DNA of 64,000 bases from Pseudomonas marginalis (GCF_001645105.1 NZ_LKEG01000044.1:134596-198595), one strand, 5' to 3'. Counted from the first letter of the stretch, positions 1 through 9,483 are shown. Made by a program: numbers and translations. The notes: generated by a model from the sequence alone, not told the origin.

Positions 1-1310
1 GCCCCGGTATCCCGCATGGTGCGGATCACCCGGTCCAGGGAAATAAAGTGCTGGCCGTCGCCACGCAAAGCCATCTGCGCCGCATTGATCGCCTTCACCG
101 CTGCAATGGCATTGCGCTCGATGCACGGCACTTGCACCAGCCCACCCACGGGGTCGCAGGTCAGGCCTAGGTTGTGCTCCAGGCCGATTTCGGCGGCGTT
201 GCACAGTTGCTCCGGCGTGGCGCCAAGGATCTCCGCCAGCCCGGCGGCGGCCATGGCGCAGGCCGAGCCTACCTCCCCTTGGCAGCCGACTTCGGCGCCG
301 GAAATCGAGGCGTTTTTCTTGCACAGGATGCCTACCGCCGCCGCGCCGAGCAGGTAGTCGACCACGTTGGCTTCCGTCACCTCCTCGCTGAATTTCATGA
401 AGTAATGCAGCACCGCCGGAATAATCCCCGCCGCCCCGTTGGTGGGTGCCGTGACCATGCGCCCACCGGCCGCGTTTTCCTCGTTCACCGCCAGGGCGAA
501 CAGATTGACCCATTCCATCGCGCTCAAGGTCGAGCCGATCACATTCGGCTTGCCCAACTCCTGCAAACTGCGGTGCAGCTTGGCGGCGCGGCGGCGCACG
601 TTCAGGCCGCCGGGCAGGATGCCTTCGTGCTTGAGGCCCTGCTCCACGCAATCCTGCATGGCGCGCCAGAGCTTCATCAGGCCACTGCGGATTTCTTCTT
701 CCGAGCGCCAGGTTTTTTCGTTGGCCAACATCAATTCGGCCACGCGCAGGTTGTGGGTCTTACACAGCTGCAACAGCTCCACCGCGCTGGAAAAATCATA
801 GGGCAACTCGGTGCGGTCCATATCGGCTACGCCGCTTCGCGCCTGGGCCTCATCCACCACAAAGCCGCCTCCCACCGAATAGTAGGTGTCGCGGTGCAAC
901 TCACCGTTATCGTCGTACACCACCAAGGTCATGGCGTTGGGGTGGAAGGGCAGGTTTTCGTCCAGCAGGCGCATGTCACGGGCCCACACGAACGGCACGG
1001 GCAAGCGCCCGTCCAGCAGCAGGGTGTCGGTCTCGCGCAGGGTGTGGACCCGCAGGCCGATTTGCGCCGGATCGATCGCGTCCGGCCACTCGCCCATCAG
1101 GCCCATGATGGTGGCCGTGTCGCTGCCGTGGCCGATGCCCGTGGCCGACAAGGAACCGTAGAGCTGAACTTCAACGCGCCGAACCTGTTCCAACAGTTCA
1201 CGTTCACGCAGTGCTTGAACGAACAACGCCGCGGCGCGCATGGGGCCGACGGTGTGAGAACTCGAAGGCCCGATGCCGATCTTGAACAGGTCGAAAACGC
1301 TGATAGCCAT
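1..1310 (-). CDS. sdaB: L-serine ammonia-lyase (serine deaminase), C-terminus cut by window edge
   Basis: The reverse strand opens with ATG at 1310 and reads MAISVFDLFKIGIGPSSSHT, the usual start of single-chain iron-sulfur L-serine dehydratases, which convert L-serine to pyruvate and ammonia in the cytoplasm. Further in, the reverse-strand reading shows conserved segments GCQGEVGSACAM and CDPVGGLVQVPC, which carry the cysteines expected to hold the [4Fe-4S] cluster. The family is about 458 residues, so roughly 20 C-terminal residues lie beyond the window. It is divergent from the choline importer; in P. aeruginosa sdaB has the same neighbours, fitting disposal of serine formed from glycine betaine carbon. 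The symbol rests on that synteny. Confidence 0.9.
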   Translation of the reverse strand, partial: MAISVFDLFKIGIGPSSSHTVGPMRAAALFVQALRERELLEQVRRVEVQLYGSLSATGIGHGSDTATIMGLMGEWPDAIDPAQIGLRVHTLRETDTLLLDGRLPVPFVWARDMRLLDENLPFHPNAMTLVVYDDNGELHRDTYYSVGGGFVVDEAQARSGVADMDRTELPYDFSSAVELLQLCKTHNLRVAELMLANEKTWRSEEEIRSGLMKLWRAMQDCVEQGLKHEGILPGGLNVRRRAAKLHRSLQELGKPNVIGSTLSAMEWVNLFALAVNEENAAGGRMVTAPTNGAAGIIPAVLHYFMKFSEEVTEANVVDYLLGAAAVGILCKKNASISGAEVGCQGEVGSACAMAAAGLAEILGATPEQLCNAAEIGLEHNLGLTCDPVGGLVQVPCIERNAIAAVKAINAAQMALRGDGQHFISLDRVIRTMRDTG

Positions 1311-1726
1311 TGCCGTGAAACTCCTCGGTGAGTACGGGCCAGGCACCAAGGAGCTGCTACGCTCAGATCGCCCAGATGGCGGCATCATCAAGCTTTTATC
1401 CGCCCTCACGGCGTCTCACACCGACGTAACCATGCTCACCAGCGTCGCCCGTGCGCAATCACCTGTTTTGGCCGTTTTTGGCGGTGCAGATGGGCAAAAA
1501 CTGCAGTTTTGCCTTGGGAAAAACCTGTAAGCGACGTCACCGACACTGGATGCGACCCTGCCTGTACTGGATACGACGCCCCCTGTAGGCGTCAGATTTT
1601 CACTGGTACATGATCAGTCTCGACTCGTTTGCAAGGCACCGTGCCAGAGCTGTTGTCGCACGCACCAACCGCAACACTTATAAAGCGCGGCGAAGGCCGC
1701 CAGAAAAAACACAGGAGTCTAGCCCC
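1311..1726. other. Divergent intergenic region between sdaB and choX
   Basis: This 416-base region separates two divergent choline/serine genes and holds no convincing gene. It contains two tandem 21-base direct repeats (listed separately) and CCTGTA(A/G)GC words at 1524-1532 and 1582-1590. An AT-rich TATAAA at 1679-1684 may be part of the choX promoter, but I cannot place a well-spaced -35 box. A frame open from 1610 runs into choX, but the choX signal peptide and ribosome binding site argue that translation starts at 1727. Confidence 0.6.
1545..1586. promoter_or_regulatory. Tandem 21-bp direct repeats, candidate activator site for choX
   Basis: Two adjacent 21-base units, 1545-1565 and 1566-1586, both begin ACTGGAT and end CCTGT and agree at most positions. 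Direct repeats two helical turns apart are the usual layout for AraC-family activators. In P. aeruginosa the AraC-family regulator GbdR activates the choline/betaine genes, including this importer. The identification as a GbdR site is inference from layout and context, not from a recalled consensus. Confidence 0.4.
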
Positions 1727-2674
1727 ATGAAAGCTTCACCCTCGTTGTTGTTGGCCGCCATGCTGAGTCTGCCAGTCCTGGCGCACGCTGCAGAACCGGC
1801 ACAATGTCAGACCGTCAACTTCTCCGATGTCGGCTGGACCGACATCACCGTCACTACCGCGACCACCAGCGAAGTCCTCAAGGGCCTGGGCTACAAGCCG
1901 CGCACCACGATGATTTCGGTACCGGTGACCTACAAGTCCCTGGCCGACGGCAAGAACATGGACATTTTCCTCGGCAACTGGATGCCGACCATGGAAAACG
2001 ACATCAAGCAGTACCGTGATGCCGGCACCGTGGAAACCGTGCGCGCCAACCTGGAGAACGCCAAGTACACCCTCGCGGTCCCGGAAGCGCTGTACAACAA
2101 AGGCCTGAAGGACTTCGCCGATATCGCCAAATTCAAGGATGAGCTGGGCGGCAAGATCTACGGCATCGAGCCGGGCAACGACGGCAACCGCACCATCCAG
2201 ACCCTCATCGACAAAGACGCCTTCGGCCTGAAAACCGCCGGTTTCAAAGTCGTCGAGTCCAGCGAAGCCGGCATGCTCTCCCAGGTTGAACGTGCCACCA
2301 AGCGTGACCAGGCCATCGTGTTCCTCGGCTGGGAACCGCACCCGATGAACACCCGCTTCAAGATGAAGTACCTGACCGGGGGTGACGATTCGTTCGGCCC
2401 CAACTACGGCCAGGCGACCATCTACACCAACACCCGCAAGGGCTACACCCAGGAATGCAGCAACGTGGGTCAGTTGCTGAAAAACCTGTCGTTCACCCTG
2501 AACATGGAAAGCACCCTGATGGGTAACGTCCTGGACGACAAGATGAAGCCCGACGCCGCCGCCAAGGCTTGGCTGAAGAAGAACCCGCAAGTCCTCGACA
2601 CTTGGCTCGCCGGTGTCACTACCGTTGACGGCAAACCCGGTCTGGAAGCCGTAAAAGCCTACCTCGACAAGTAA
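1727..2674 (+). CDS. choX: Choline ABC transporter, periplasmic binding protein (ChoX/CbcX)
   Basis: This 315-residue protein starts at ATG 1727, preceded by an AGGAG box at 1713-1717. It begins with a Sec signal peptide (residues 1 to about 20, ending AHAAEP) followed by an OpuAC-type glycine betaine/choline binding domain. It should capture choline in the periplasm and hand it to ChoW/ChoV. The readings DVGWTDI and DIFLGNWMP are typical of ChoX proteins. It is first of a three-gene set choX-choW-choV, called cbcXWV in P. aeruginosa, lying next to betIBA. The family-level call is firm; choline rather than betaine or carnitine as substrate is inferred from the neighbourhood. Confidence 0.93.
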   Translation: MKASPSLLLAAMLSLPVLAHAAEPAQCQTVNFSDVGWTDITVTTATTSEVLKGLGYKPRTTMISVPVTYKSLADGKNMDIFLGNWMPTMENDIKQYRDAGTVETVRANLENAKYTLAVPEALYNKGLKDFADIAKFKDELGGKIYGIEPGNDGNRTIQTLIDKDAFGLKTAGFKVVESSEAGMLSQVERATKRDQAIVFLGWEPHPMNTRFKMKYLTGGDDSFGPNYGQATIYTNTRKGYTQECSNVGQLLKNLSFTLNMESTLMGNVLDDKMKPDAAAKAWLKKNPQVLDTWLAGVTTVDGKPGLEAVKAYLDK

Positions 2675-2742
2675 CGCAGCTGACCCCGGGCCGGTGCGCT
2701 GGCCCGGGATGTTTTCCCCTTCGCATGTGGACATTCACTACC

Positions 2743-3588
2743 ATGCTGACTGAACAGAAAATCCCACTAGGCCAGTACATCGCTGCCTTCGTCGAATGGT
2801 TGACCCAACACGGCGCCAACTACTTCGACGCAATCGCATCGACACTGGAAACGATGATCCACGGCGTGACGTTTGCGCTGACCTGGTTCAATCCGCTGGC
2901 ATTGATCGGTCTGATTGCGCTGCTGGCTCACTTTATTCAACGTAAATGGGGACTGACTGTTTTTGTCATCGCCTCCTTCCTGCTGATCCTGAACCTGGGG
3001 TACTGGCAGGAAACCATGGAGACCCTGGCGCAAGTGCTGTTCGCCACCCTGGTCTGCGTGGTGATCGGTGTGCCGCTGGGCATTGTTGCCGCGCACAAGC
3101 CGATGTTCTACACCCTGATGCGGCCGGTGCTCGATCTGATGCAGACCGTACCGACCTTCGTCTACCTCATCCCTACCCTGACCCTCTTCGGGTTGGGTGT
3201 GGTGCCTGGGCTGATTTCCACGGTGGTGTTCGCGATTGCCGCGCCGATCCGCCTGACCTACCTGGGTATCCGCGATGTACCACAAGAGTTGATGGACGCC
3301 GGCAAGGCCTTTGGCTGCTCGCGCCGTCAGTTGCTCTCGCGCATTGAACTGCCCCACGCCATGCCGAGCATCGCCGCCGGCATTACCCAATGCATCATGC
3401 TGTCGCTGTCGATGGTGGTAATCGCGGCCCTGGTGGGCGCCGATGGCCTCGGCAAGCCGGTGGTCAACGCACTCAACACCGCCGACATTGCCCTGGGCTT
3501 CGAAGCCGGCCTGGCGATCGTGTTGCTGGCCATCATGCTCGACCGCATCTGCAAACAACCCGACGCTAAAGTAGGGGGTGATGCATGA
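2743..3588 (+). CDS. choW: Choline ABC transporter permease (ChoW/CbcW)
   Basis: This 281-residue inner-membrane permease forms the channel of the ChoXWV importer. Several hydrophobic segments are visible, and the middle carries the binding-protein-dependent transport permease region, including an EAA-type loop around DAGKAFGCSRRQLL that contacts the ATPase. I start it at ATG 2743 (MLTEQKIPLGQ), the expected family N-terminus; an in-frame ATG at 2725 would add six residues, and neither has a strong ribosome binding site. Its stop codon overlaps the ATG of choV by four bases, which indicates translational coupling. Confidence 0.92.
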   Translation: MLTEQKIPLGQYIAAFVEWLTQHGANYFDAIASTLETMIHGVTFALTWFNPLALIGLIALLAHFIQRKWGLTVFVIASFLLILNLGYWQETMETLAQVLFATLVCVVIGVPLGIVAAHKPMFYTLMRPVLDLMQTVPTFVYLIPTLTLFGLGVVPGLISTVVFAIAAPIRLTYLGIRDVPQELMDAGKAFGCSRRQLLSRIELPHAMPSIAAGITQCIMLSLSMVVIAALVGADGLGKPVVNALNTADIALGFEAGLAIVLLAIMLDRICKQPDAKVGGDA

Positions 3589-4763
3589 GCATTATCCGAT
3601 TCGACAATGTCGACGTGATCTTCTCCAAAGACCCACGCGAAGCGCTCAAGCTGCTGGACCAGGGCATGAGCCGTAACGAGATCCTGAAAAAGACCGGGCA
3701 GATTGTCGGCGTTGAAAAGGCCAGCCTGGACGTTGAGAAAGGCGAAATCTGCGTGCTGATGGGCCTGTCCGGCTCCGGCAAGTCCAGCCTGCTGCGTTGC
3801 ATCAACGGCCTCAACACCGTGAGCCGTGGCCAGCTGTTCGTGGAGCATGAAGGGCGCCAGATCGACATCGCGTCCTGCACCCCCGCCGAGCTGAAAATGA
3901 TGCGCACCAAGCGCATCGCCATGGTGTTCCAGAAGTTCGCCCTGATGCCTTGGCTGACCGTGCGCGAGAACATCAGCTTCGGCCTGGAAATGCAGGGCCG
4001 TCCGGAGAAAGATCGGCGCAAGCTGGTGGATGAAAAACTCGAGCTGGTGGGCCTGACCCAATGGCGCAACAAGAAGCCGGACGAGCTTTCCGGCGGCATG
4101 CAGCAACGCGTCGGCCTGGCCCGCGCCTTGGCGATGGACGCCGACATCCTGCTGATGGACGAACCGTTCTCCGCGCTCGACCCGCTGATCCGCCAGGGCC
4201 TGCAGGATGAGCTGCTGGAACTGCAGCGCAAGCTGAGCAAGACCATCGTGTTCGTGAGCCACGACCTCGATGAAGCGCTGAAACTCGGCAGCCGTATCGC
4301 GATCATGAAAGACGGCAAGATCATCCAGTACAGCGTGCCGGAAGAGATCGTGCTGAACCCGGCGGACGACTATGTGCGCACCTTCGTCGCCCATACCAAC
4401 CCGCTGAACGTACTGTGCGGCCGCAGCCTGATGCGCACGCTGGACAACTGCAAACGCGTGAACGGTTCGGTGTGCCTCGACCCGGGCGGCGATTCGTGGC
4501 TGGACCTGGCCGAAGGCAATACCATCCAGGGCGCGCGGCAGAATGGCGTGGTGATGAATTTGCAGAACTGGGCGCCCGGGCAACCGGTGGAAGGACTGGG
4601 CCGGGTGCCGACGCTGGTGGACTCGAATATCGGCATGCGTGATGCCTTGCAGATTCGGTATCACACCGGGAACAAGTTGGTGTTGCATGACAACAACCAA
4701 GTGGTGGGGATTCTGGGGGACAGCGAGCTGTACCATGCCCTGCTAGGCAAGAACCTGGGCTGA
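3585..4763 (+). CDS. choV: Choline ABC transporter ATP-binding protein (ChoV/CbcV)
   Basis: This 392-residue protein is the cytoplasmic ATPase of the choline importer. It shows Walker A GLSGSGKS (residues 60-67), the ABC signature LSGGMQQR (168-175) and Walker B ILLMDEP (188-194), followed by SHDLDEALKLG. The C-terminal hundred residues form the extension typical of the glycine betaine/proline ATPase subfamily (ProV/OpuAA). It overlaps choW by four bases and ends the importer operon; a paired repeat element lies just downstream. All catalytic motifs look intact. Confidence 0.94.
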   Translation: MSIIRFDNVDVIFSKDPREALKLLDQGMSRNEILKKTGQIVGVEKASLDVEKGEICVLMGLSGSGKSSLLRCINGLNTVSRGQLFVEHEGRQIDIASCTPAELKMMRTKRIAMVFQKFALMPWLTVRENISFGLEMQGRPEKDRRKLVDEKLELVGLTQWRNKKPDELSGGMQQRVGLARALAMDADILLMDEPFSALDPLIRQGLQDELLELQRKLSKTIVFVSHDLDEALKLGSRIAIMKDGKIIQYSVPEEIVLNPADDYVRTFVAHTNPLNVLCGRSLMRTLDNCKRVNGSVCLDPGGDSWLDLAEGNTIQGARQNGVVMNLQNWAPGQPVEGLGRVPTLVDSNIGMRDALQIRYHTGNKLVLHDNNQVVGILGDSELYHALLGKNLG

Positions 4764-4797
4764 CAAACACTGCACATCTCAATGTAGAAGCTGGGTC

Positions 4798-4890
4798 AAT
4801 GTGGGAGGGGGCTTGCCCCCGATTGCGGTGTATCAGTAACAGAAGTACTGACTGACACATTGCTATCGGGAGCAAGCCCCCTCCCACATT
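4798..4890. repeat. REP pair (REPIN-like), GTGGGAGGGGGCTTGC family
   Basis: The element opens AATGTGGGAGGGGGCTTGC and closes with the inverse GCAAGCCCCCTCCCACATT, enclosing about 50 bases. It sits between the convergent choV and betT genes, so it could also stabilise or end both transcripts. Confidence 0.9.
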
Positions 4891-4951
4891 TAGTTCTGTT
4901 TACACATGTGGACCCGGTGGTGTCAGTGAGGACACCACCCGTCTTCACCTA

Positions 4952-6943
4952 TCAGCTATAGACACGGCCAAGGAGCTGCCGATGGCTTTCAAACTGATCG
5001 AGCACATCCCGGGTGATCTGTTCCTGGGTGAAGCCCATCAGGTCGTATTCCTGAGGCCCGTTGTGCAAATAGACCTCGGCCCGGTAATAACGCGTGCGTT
5101 CTTCCTCAGGCACATCGCTCGGCGCCGACGAATAAGCATCCAGGCTCACTTCATAAACGAAGGGGTTGCCCTCTTCCATCTCGATGCGCACACCGATACA
5201 ACGCTTGGACTTGCCCAACAGCGTCTGCACTTCCAACCCCAGGTCACGCAACGCGACCGCAGCCTCTTCCAGCGCCGGCGTGACGTGCTTGTCCATAAAG
5301 CGCTGCACGGTGCCTTGGCTCGGCTGCAGGTCCAGCGCGGTCAAACGCTCGCTGAAACCACGACGCCCGCGTTCGGCCAATTGCGCCTGCTCCTGTTCGA
5401 TCGCCACATCCTGGCGCATGGCCTTGTGCAAACCGAACATGAAGAAGATCAGCACCACCGAGAACGGCAGCCCCGCCAGCACCACCATGGTTTGCATGGC
5501 CTCGAAGTTGCCGGCAAACAGCAAGCCGATGGTCACCAGGGTGATCACCGCCGACCAGAAGATCCGCAGCCAGTGCGGCGCATCTTCGTCCACATTGCCG
5601 CCTTTGCACGAAAGGTTGGCCATCATCACCGCACCGGAATCCGCCGGCGTCAGGAACAGCACAAAGCCCACGAAGATCGACACACCGATGACGATTTTCG
5701 ACGCCGGGTAGTGCTCAAGCAGTTGGTAGATGGCCATGGACGGCTGTTCCAGCGCCGTCTTGCCCAGCTCTACCGCACCGTGGTTGAGCACCAGGTCCAG
5801 CGCCGAGTTACCGAAGATCGACAACCACGCCAGGGTGAAGCCCAGCGGGATCAGCAGCACGCCGGCCACCAATTCACGCACGGTGCGACCACGGGAAATA
5901 CGCGCGATGAACATGCCCACGAATGGCGCCCAGGAAATCCACCAGGCCCAGTAGAACAGGGTCCACAGGCCCATCCAGCGCTCGGTCTTGTCGGCGTCGC
6001 CTTCGTACACGTAGAGGTCGAAGGTTTTCAGGATGATGCCGTTGAGGTAGTCACCGGTGTTCTGCACCAGGCCGTTGAGCAAATGCAGGGTCGGCCCGAA
6101 CAGCAGTACGAAGATCAGCAATCCGCTGAACAGCACGATGTTGAGGTTGGACAGGCGGCGAATACCGTTCTCCACACCCGACACGGCAGCGATGGTCGCC
6201 ACGGTGCTCATCACGATGATCACGATCAGCAGGTTGGTGTTGCTGTGCTGCATGCCGAACAGGTTTTCCAACCCGGACGACACTTGCATCGAGCCGATCC
6301 CCAGGTTGGTCACCAGGCCGAGCAGGGTCACGAACATGCCGAAGCCATCCACCGCATGGCCGGCCGCGCCTTTCACCCAACGCTCGCCTACCAGCGGGTA
6401 CAGCGCCGAACGCAGGGCCAGCGGCTGGTTATGGCGGTACGCGAAGTACGCCACGGCCAGGCCGACCAGTGCATAGATCGCCCAGCCGTGCAGGCCCCAG
6501 TGCAGGAAGGTCAGTTGCAACGCCTGGCGGGCGGCGCCATTGCTGGCGGCGGCGCCTTCGGGCGGGTTGAAGTAGTGGTCCAGCGGCTCGGAGGCACCGA
6601 AGTACAGCAGCGAAATGCCGATGCCCGACGAGAACAACATGCCGGCCCAGGCGCCGTAGCTGAAGTCCGGGGTGTCGTCCTTACTGCCCAGTTTCAACTT
6701 GCCGTAGGACGAAAACGCCAGGCCGACCACGAACACCAGGTAGGCGGCGATGACCACCATGTAGTACCAGCCGAAGCTTTTAGACAGCCAGGCCTGGGCG
6801 ACGCCGAGCATGCGCCCGGCCTCCTGCGGGGCGATGATCAGGATGGCGGTCAACAACAGAATCAGCGCGGTGGAGGTGTAGAACACCCAACCGTTGACCC
6901 GCACCTTTTCCGGCGGGGTCTTTATAAGAGAGGCAGAACTCAT
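4952..6943 (-). CDS. betT: BCCT-family choline/betaine transporter
   Basis: This 663-residue inner-membrane protein belongs to the betaine-choline-carnitine transporter family, which imports quaternary amines with sodium or protons. About twelve hydrophobic segments fill residues 15-500, including the family segments GIGISLLYFGASEPL and WTLFYWAWWISWAPFVGMF. A long hydrophilic C-terminal tail of about 150 residues follows, a trait of BetT proteins where the tail responds to osmolarity. I start it at 6943 because GGAG lies nine bases upstream; an in-frame codon 20 residues earlier lacks such support. It diverges from betI, so both promoters share the BetI-type palindrome region. Confidence 0.92.
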   Translation of the reverse strand: MSSASLIKTPPEKVRVNGWVFYTSTALILLLTAILIIAPQEAGRMLGVAQAWLSKSFGWYYMVVIAAYLVFVVGLAFSSYGKLKLGSKDDTPDFSYGAWAGMLFSSGIGISLLYFGASEPLDHYFNPPEGAAASNGAARQALQLTFLHWGLHGWAIYALVGLAVAYFAYRHNQPLALRSALYPLVGERWVKGAAGHAVDGFGMFVTLLGLVTNLGIGSMQVSSGLENLFGMQHSNTNLLIVIIVMSTVATIAAVSGVENGIRRLSNLNIVLFSGLLIFVLLFGPTLHLLNGLVQNTGDYLNGIILKTFDLYVYEGDADKTERWMGLWTLFYWAWWISWAPFVGMFIARISRGRTVRELVAGVLLIPLGFTLAWLSIFGNSALDLVLNHGAVELGKTALEQPSMAIYQLLEHYPASKIVIGVSIFVGFVLFLTPADSGAVMMANLSCKGGNVDEDAPHWLRIFWSAVITLVTIGLLFAGNFEAMQTMVVLAGLPFSVVLIFFMFGLHKAMRQDVAIEQEQAQLAERGRRGFSERLTALDLQPSQGTVQRFMDKHVTPALEEAAVALRDLGLEVQTLLGKSKRCIGVRIEMEEGNPFVYEVSLDAYSSAPSDVPEEERTRYYRAEVYLHNGPQEYDLMGFTQEQITRDVLDQFESHRQLLGRVYS

Positions 6944-7186
6944 GGCGCAGATGCTCCAGGCAGTGCGAGAGAGAAACACAAGGCAACGGTTATCCCGGGA
7001 CATCGATTTTTCGGCAGTCGACGGACGGGTGTTATAAAGACACCCCGAAAATTCCTGAACCCGCCGAAACGGTGGGCAGGCCCTGATACGGCCTGTTTCA
7101 AGGGTTTTTGCAGGTGTCAGATGTCACGGCCCACACGTAGGAAATACCTGTAGGCAGCGACCATTTGTCGCAGAGCTTATTCTTTG

Positions 7187-7206
7187 TTGATTGAACGTTC
7201 AATCAA
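7187..7206. promoter_or_regulatory. Perfect 20-bp palindrome, probable BetI operator
   Basis: The sequence TTGATTGAACGTTCAATCAA is exactly self-complementary. It lies about 70 bases before betI and 240 bases before betT. TetR-family repressors such as BetI bind palindromes of this size between divergently read bet genes, and release them when choline is present. The match to BetI is inferred from position and form. Confidence 0.8.
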
Positions 7207-7275
7207 AACAAAATAGACTGGCCACCAAGTCGACGAACGTTCATCGCCCGTCGCAGGCCTAAGGAGAGGTGCTAC

Positions 7276-7869
7276 ATGCCCAAGGTCGGTATGCAACCCA
7301 TACGCCGCCAGCAGTTGATCGAAGCCACCCTGACGGCCATCGATCAGGTCGGGATGGGCGATGCCAGCATTGCGCTGATCGCCCGTTTGGCCGGTGTCTC
7401 GAACGGCATCATCAGTCACTACTTCAAGGACAAGAACGGCCTTATTGCAGCGACGATGCGCTATTTGATGAACGCATTGATCGATAACGTCCACGAACGC
7501 CGGCTGGCGCTTACGGACGACAGCCCACGGGCACATCTTCAGGTGATCATCGAGGGCAACTTCGACGCCAGCCAGGTCAACGGACCGGCAATGAAAACCT
7601 GGCTGGCCTTCTGGGCCACCAGCATGCATCACCCGTCATTGCACAGGTTGCAGCGGATCAACGATCAACGTCTGTATTCCAACCTGTGCTGCCAGTTCCG
7701 CCGAGTGCTGCCGCTGCCGCACGCACGCAAAGCAGCCCGAGGCCTGGCGGCCCTGATCGACGGTTTATGGTTGCGCGGCGCCCTGTCGGGAGACGCTTTC
7801 GACACGGCGCAGGCGCAACGGATCGCTTACGAATACATGGATTTCCAATTGGCCAAGCAGGTGAGTTAG
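7276..7869 (+). CDS. betI: Choline-responsive TetR-family repressor BetI
   Basis: This 197-residue regulator has an N-terminal TetR helix-turn-helix (residues about 10-55, with LAGVSNGIISHYFKDKNGLI) and a ligand-binding C-terminal domain. Length and sequence match BetI, which represses betIBA and betT until choline binds. Start ATG 7276 has AAGGAGAGG just upstream. It is first gene of a betI-betB-betA set and is preceded by a perfect palindromic operator candidate at 7187-7206, consistent with autoregulation. Confidence 0.95.
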   Translation: MPKVGMQPIRRQQLIEATLTAIDQVGMGDASIALIARLAGVSNGIISHYFKDKNGLIAATMRYLMNALIDNVHERRLALTDDSPRAHLQVIIEGNFDASQVNGPAMKTWLAFWATSMHHPSLHRLQRINDQRLYSNLCCQFRRVLPLPHARKAARGLAALIDGLWLRGALSGDAFDTAQAQRIAYEYMDFQLAKQVS

Positions 7870-7979
7870 AGCACTTATAAACGCTCAACCCCTGAACGTC
7901 TGCCGCTCAGTGTTGCCACACCCTCATGGCCCACTTTTCGGCGGGTAACGCCAACCACTTATGCACTTGCGAGGACTTT

Positions 7980-9452
7980 ATGGCCCGTTTCGACCTGCAA
8001 AAACTCTACATTGACGGCGGCTACAGCGACGCTGGCAGCGATGCCACCTTCGAAGCCATCAACCCGGCTAACGGTGAAGTTCTCGCCCAAGTGCAACGCG
8101 CAACGAAAGAAGACGTTGAACGTGCCGTGGTCAGCGCTGAAAAAGGCCAGAAAATCTGGGCCGCCATGACCGCCATGGAGCGTTCGCGCATCCTGCGCCG
8201 TGCCGTCGACATCCTGCGCGAGCGCAACGACGAACTGGCCGCTCTGGAAACCCTGGACACCGGTAAAGCCTTCTCCGAAACCCAATACGTCGACGTCGTC
8301 ACCGGCGCCGATGTACTGGAATACTACGCAGGCCTGGTACCGGCCATCGAAGGCGAGCAGATCCCACTGCGCGACACCTCTTTCGTCTACACCCGCCGCG
8401 AGCCGTTGGGCGTGGTCGCCGGTATCGGCGCGTGGAACTACCCGATCCAGATCGCCCTGTGGAAATCTGCGCCGGCCCTGGCCGCCGGTAACGCGATGAT
8501 CTTCAAGCCCAGCGAAGTCACCTCGCTGACCACCCTGAAACTGGCCGAGATCTACACCGAAGCCGGCGTTCCGGCTGGCGTGTTCAACGTGCTGACCGGC
8601 AGCGGCCGTGAAGTCGGCACCTGGCTGACCGAGCACCCGCGCATCGAGAAAGTCTCGTTCACCGGCGGCACCGACACCGGCAAGAAAGTCATGGCCAGCG
8701 CTTCCAGCTCCTCGCTGAAAGAAGTGACCATGGAACTGGGCGGCAAGTCGCCGCTGATCGTGTTCGAAGACGCCGACCTGGATCGTGCCGCCGACATCGC
8801 GATGATGGCCAACTTCTACAGCTCCGGCCAAGTCTGCACCAACGGCACCCGTGTGTTCGTGCCTAAGCACTTGCAGGCGGCTTTCGAAGCCAAGATCGTT
8901 GAGCGTGTTGCCCGTATCCGCGTTGGCGACCCGCAAGACGAAAACACCAACTTCGGCCCGCTGGTCAGCTTCGCCCACATGGAAAGCGTGCTCGGCTACA
9001 TCGCCAAAGGTAAAGAGCAAGGCGCACGCCTGCTGTGCGGCGGCGACCGCCTGACCGACGGCGACTTCGCCAAAGGCGCCTACGTGGCCCCAACGGTGTT
9101 CACCGACTGCACCGACGAGATGACCATCGTCCGTGAAGAAATCTTCGGCCCAGTGATGAGCATCCTCACTTACGAGACCGAAGAAGAAGTGATCCGCCGC
9201 GCCAACGACACCGACTTCGGCTTGGCTGCCGGCCTGGTAACCAAGGACCTGAACCGCGCCCACCGCGTGATTCATCAGTTGGAAGCGGGCATCTGCTGGA
9301 TCAACGCCTGGGGCGAGTCCGACGCGAAGATGCCGGTCGGCGGCTACAAGCAATCGGGTGTTGGCCGTGAGAACGGCATCAGCTCGCTGAACAACTTCAC
9401 CCGCATCAAATCGGTACAGGTTGAGCTGGGCGACTACGCCTCGGTGTTCTAA
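7980..9452 (+). CDS. betB: Betaine aldehyde dehydrogenase
   Basis: This 490-residue NAD(P)-dependent enzyme oxidises betaine aldehyde to glycine betaine in the cytoplasm, the second step of choline oxidation. The aldehyde dehydrogenase motifs are complete: general base region MELGGKSP with the family glutamate, and the nucleophile in SSGQVCTNGTR. The start at ATG 7980 is preceded by GAGGA and gives the standard BetB length; an earlier in-frame ATG at 7926 would add 18 atypical residues. It follows betI and precedes betA, with a repeat pair in the betB-betA gap. Confidence 0.96.
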   Translation: MARFDLQKLYIDGGYSDAGSDATFEAINPANGEVLAQVQRATKEDVERAVVSAEKGQKIWAAMTAMERSRILRRAVDILRERNDELAALETLDTGKAFSETQYVDVVTGADVLEYYAGLVPAIEGEQIPLRDTSFVYTRREPLGVVAGIGAWNYPIQIALWKSAPALAAGNAMIFKPSEVTSLTTLKLAEIYTEAGVPAGVFNVLTGSGREVGTWLTEHPRIEKVSFTGGTDTGKKVMASASSSSLKEVTMELGGKSPLIVFEDADLDRAADIAMMANFYSSGQVCTNGTRVFVPKHLQAAFEAKIVERVARIRVGDPQDENTNFGPLVSFAHMESVLGYIAKGKEQGARLLCGGDRLTDGDFAKGAYVAPTVFTDCTDEMTIVREEIFGPVMSILTYETEEEVIRRANDTDFGLAAGLVTKDLNRAHRVIHQLEAGICWINAWGESDAKMPVGGYKQSGVGRENGISSLNNFTRIKSVQVELGDYASVF

Positions 9453-9483
9453 GACTCGAGATTTGTATCGCCTTTGAGGCCGC

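Noticed and set aside
174..1331. Open frame of 385 codons on the plus strand at the window start
   Set aside because: The reverse strand encodes L-serine ammonia-lyase with its cysteine motifs; the plus-strand frame is its shadow.
4982..7153. Open frame of 723 codons on the plus strand opposite betT
   Set aside because: It is the GC-rich shadow of betT on the other strand; its translation is His/Gln/Arg-rich with no domain, and betT has all family features.
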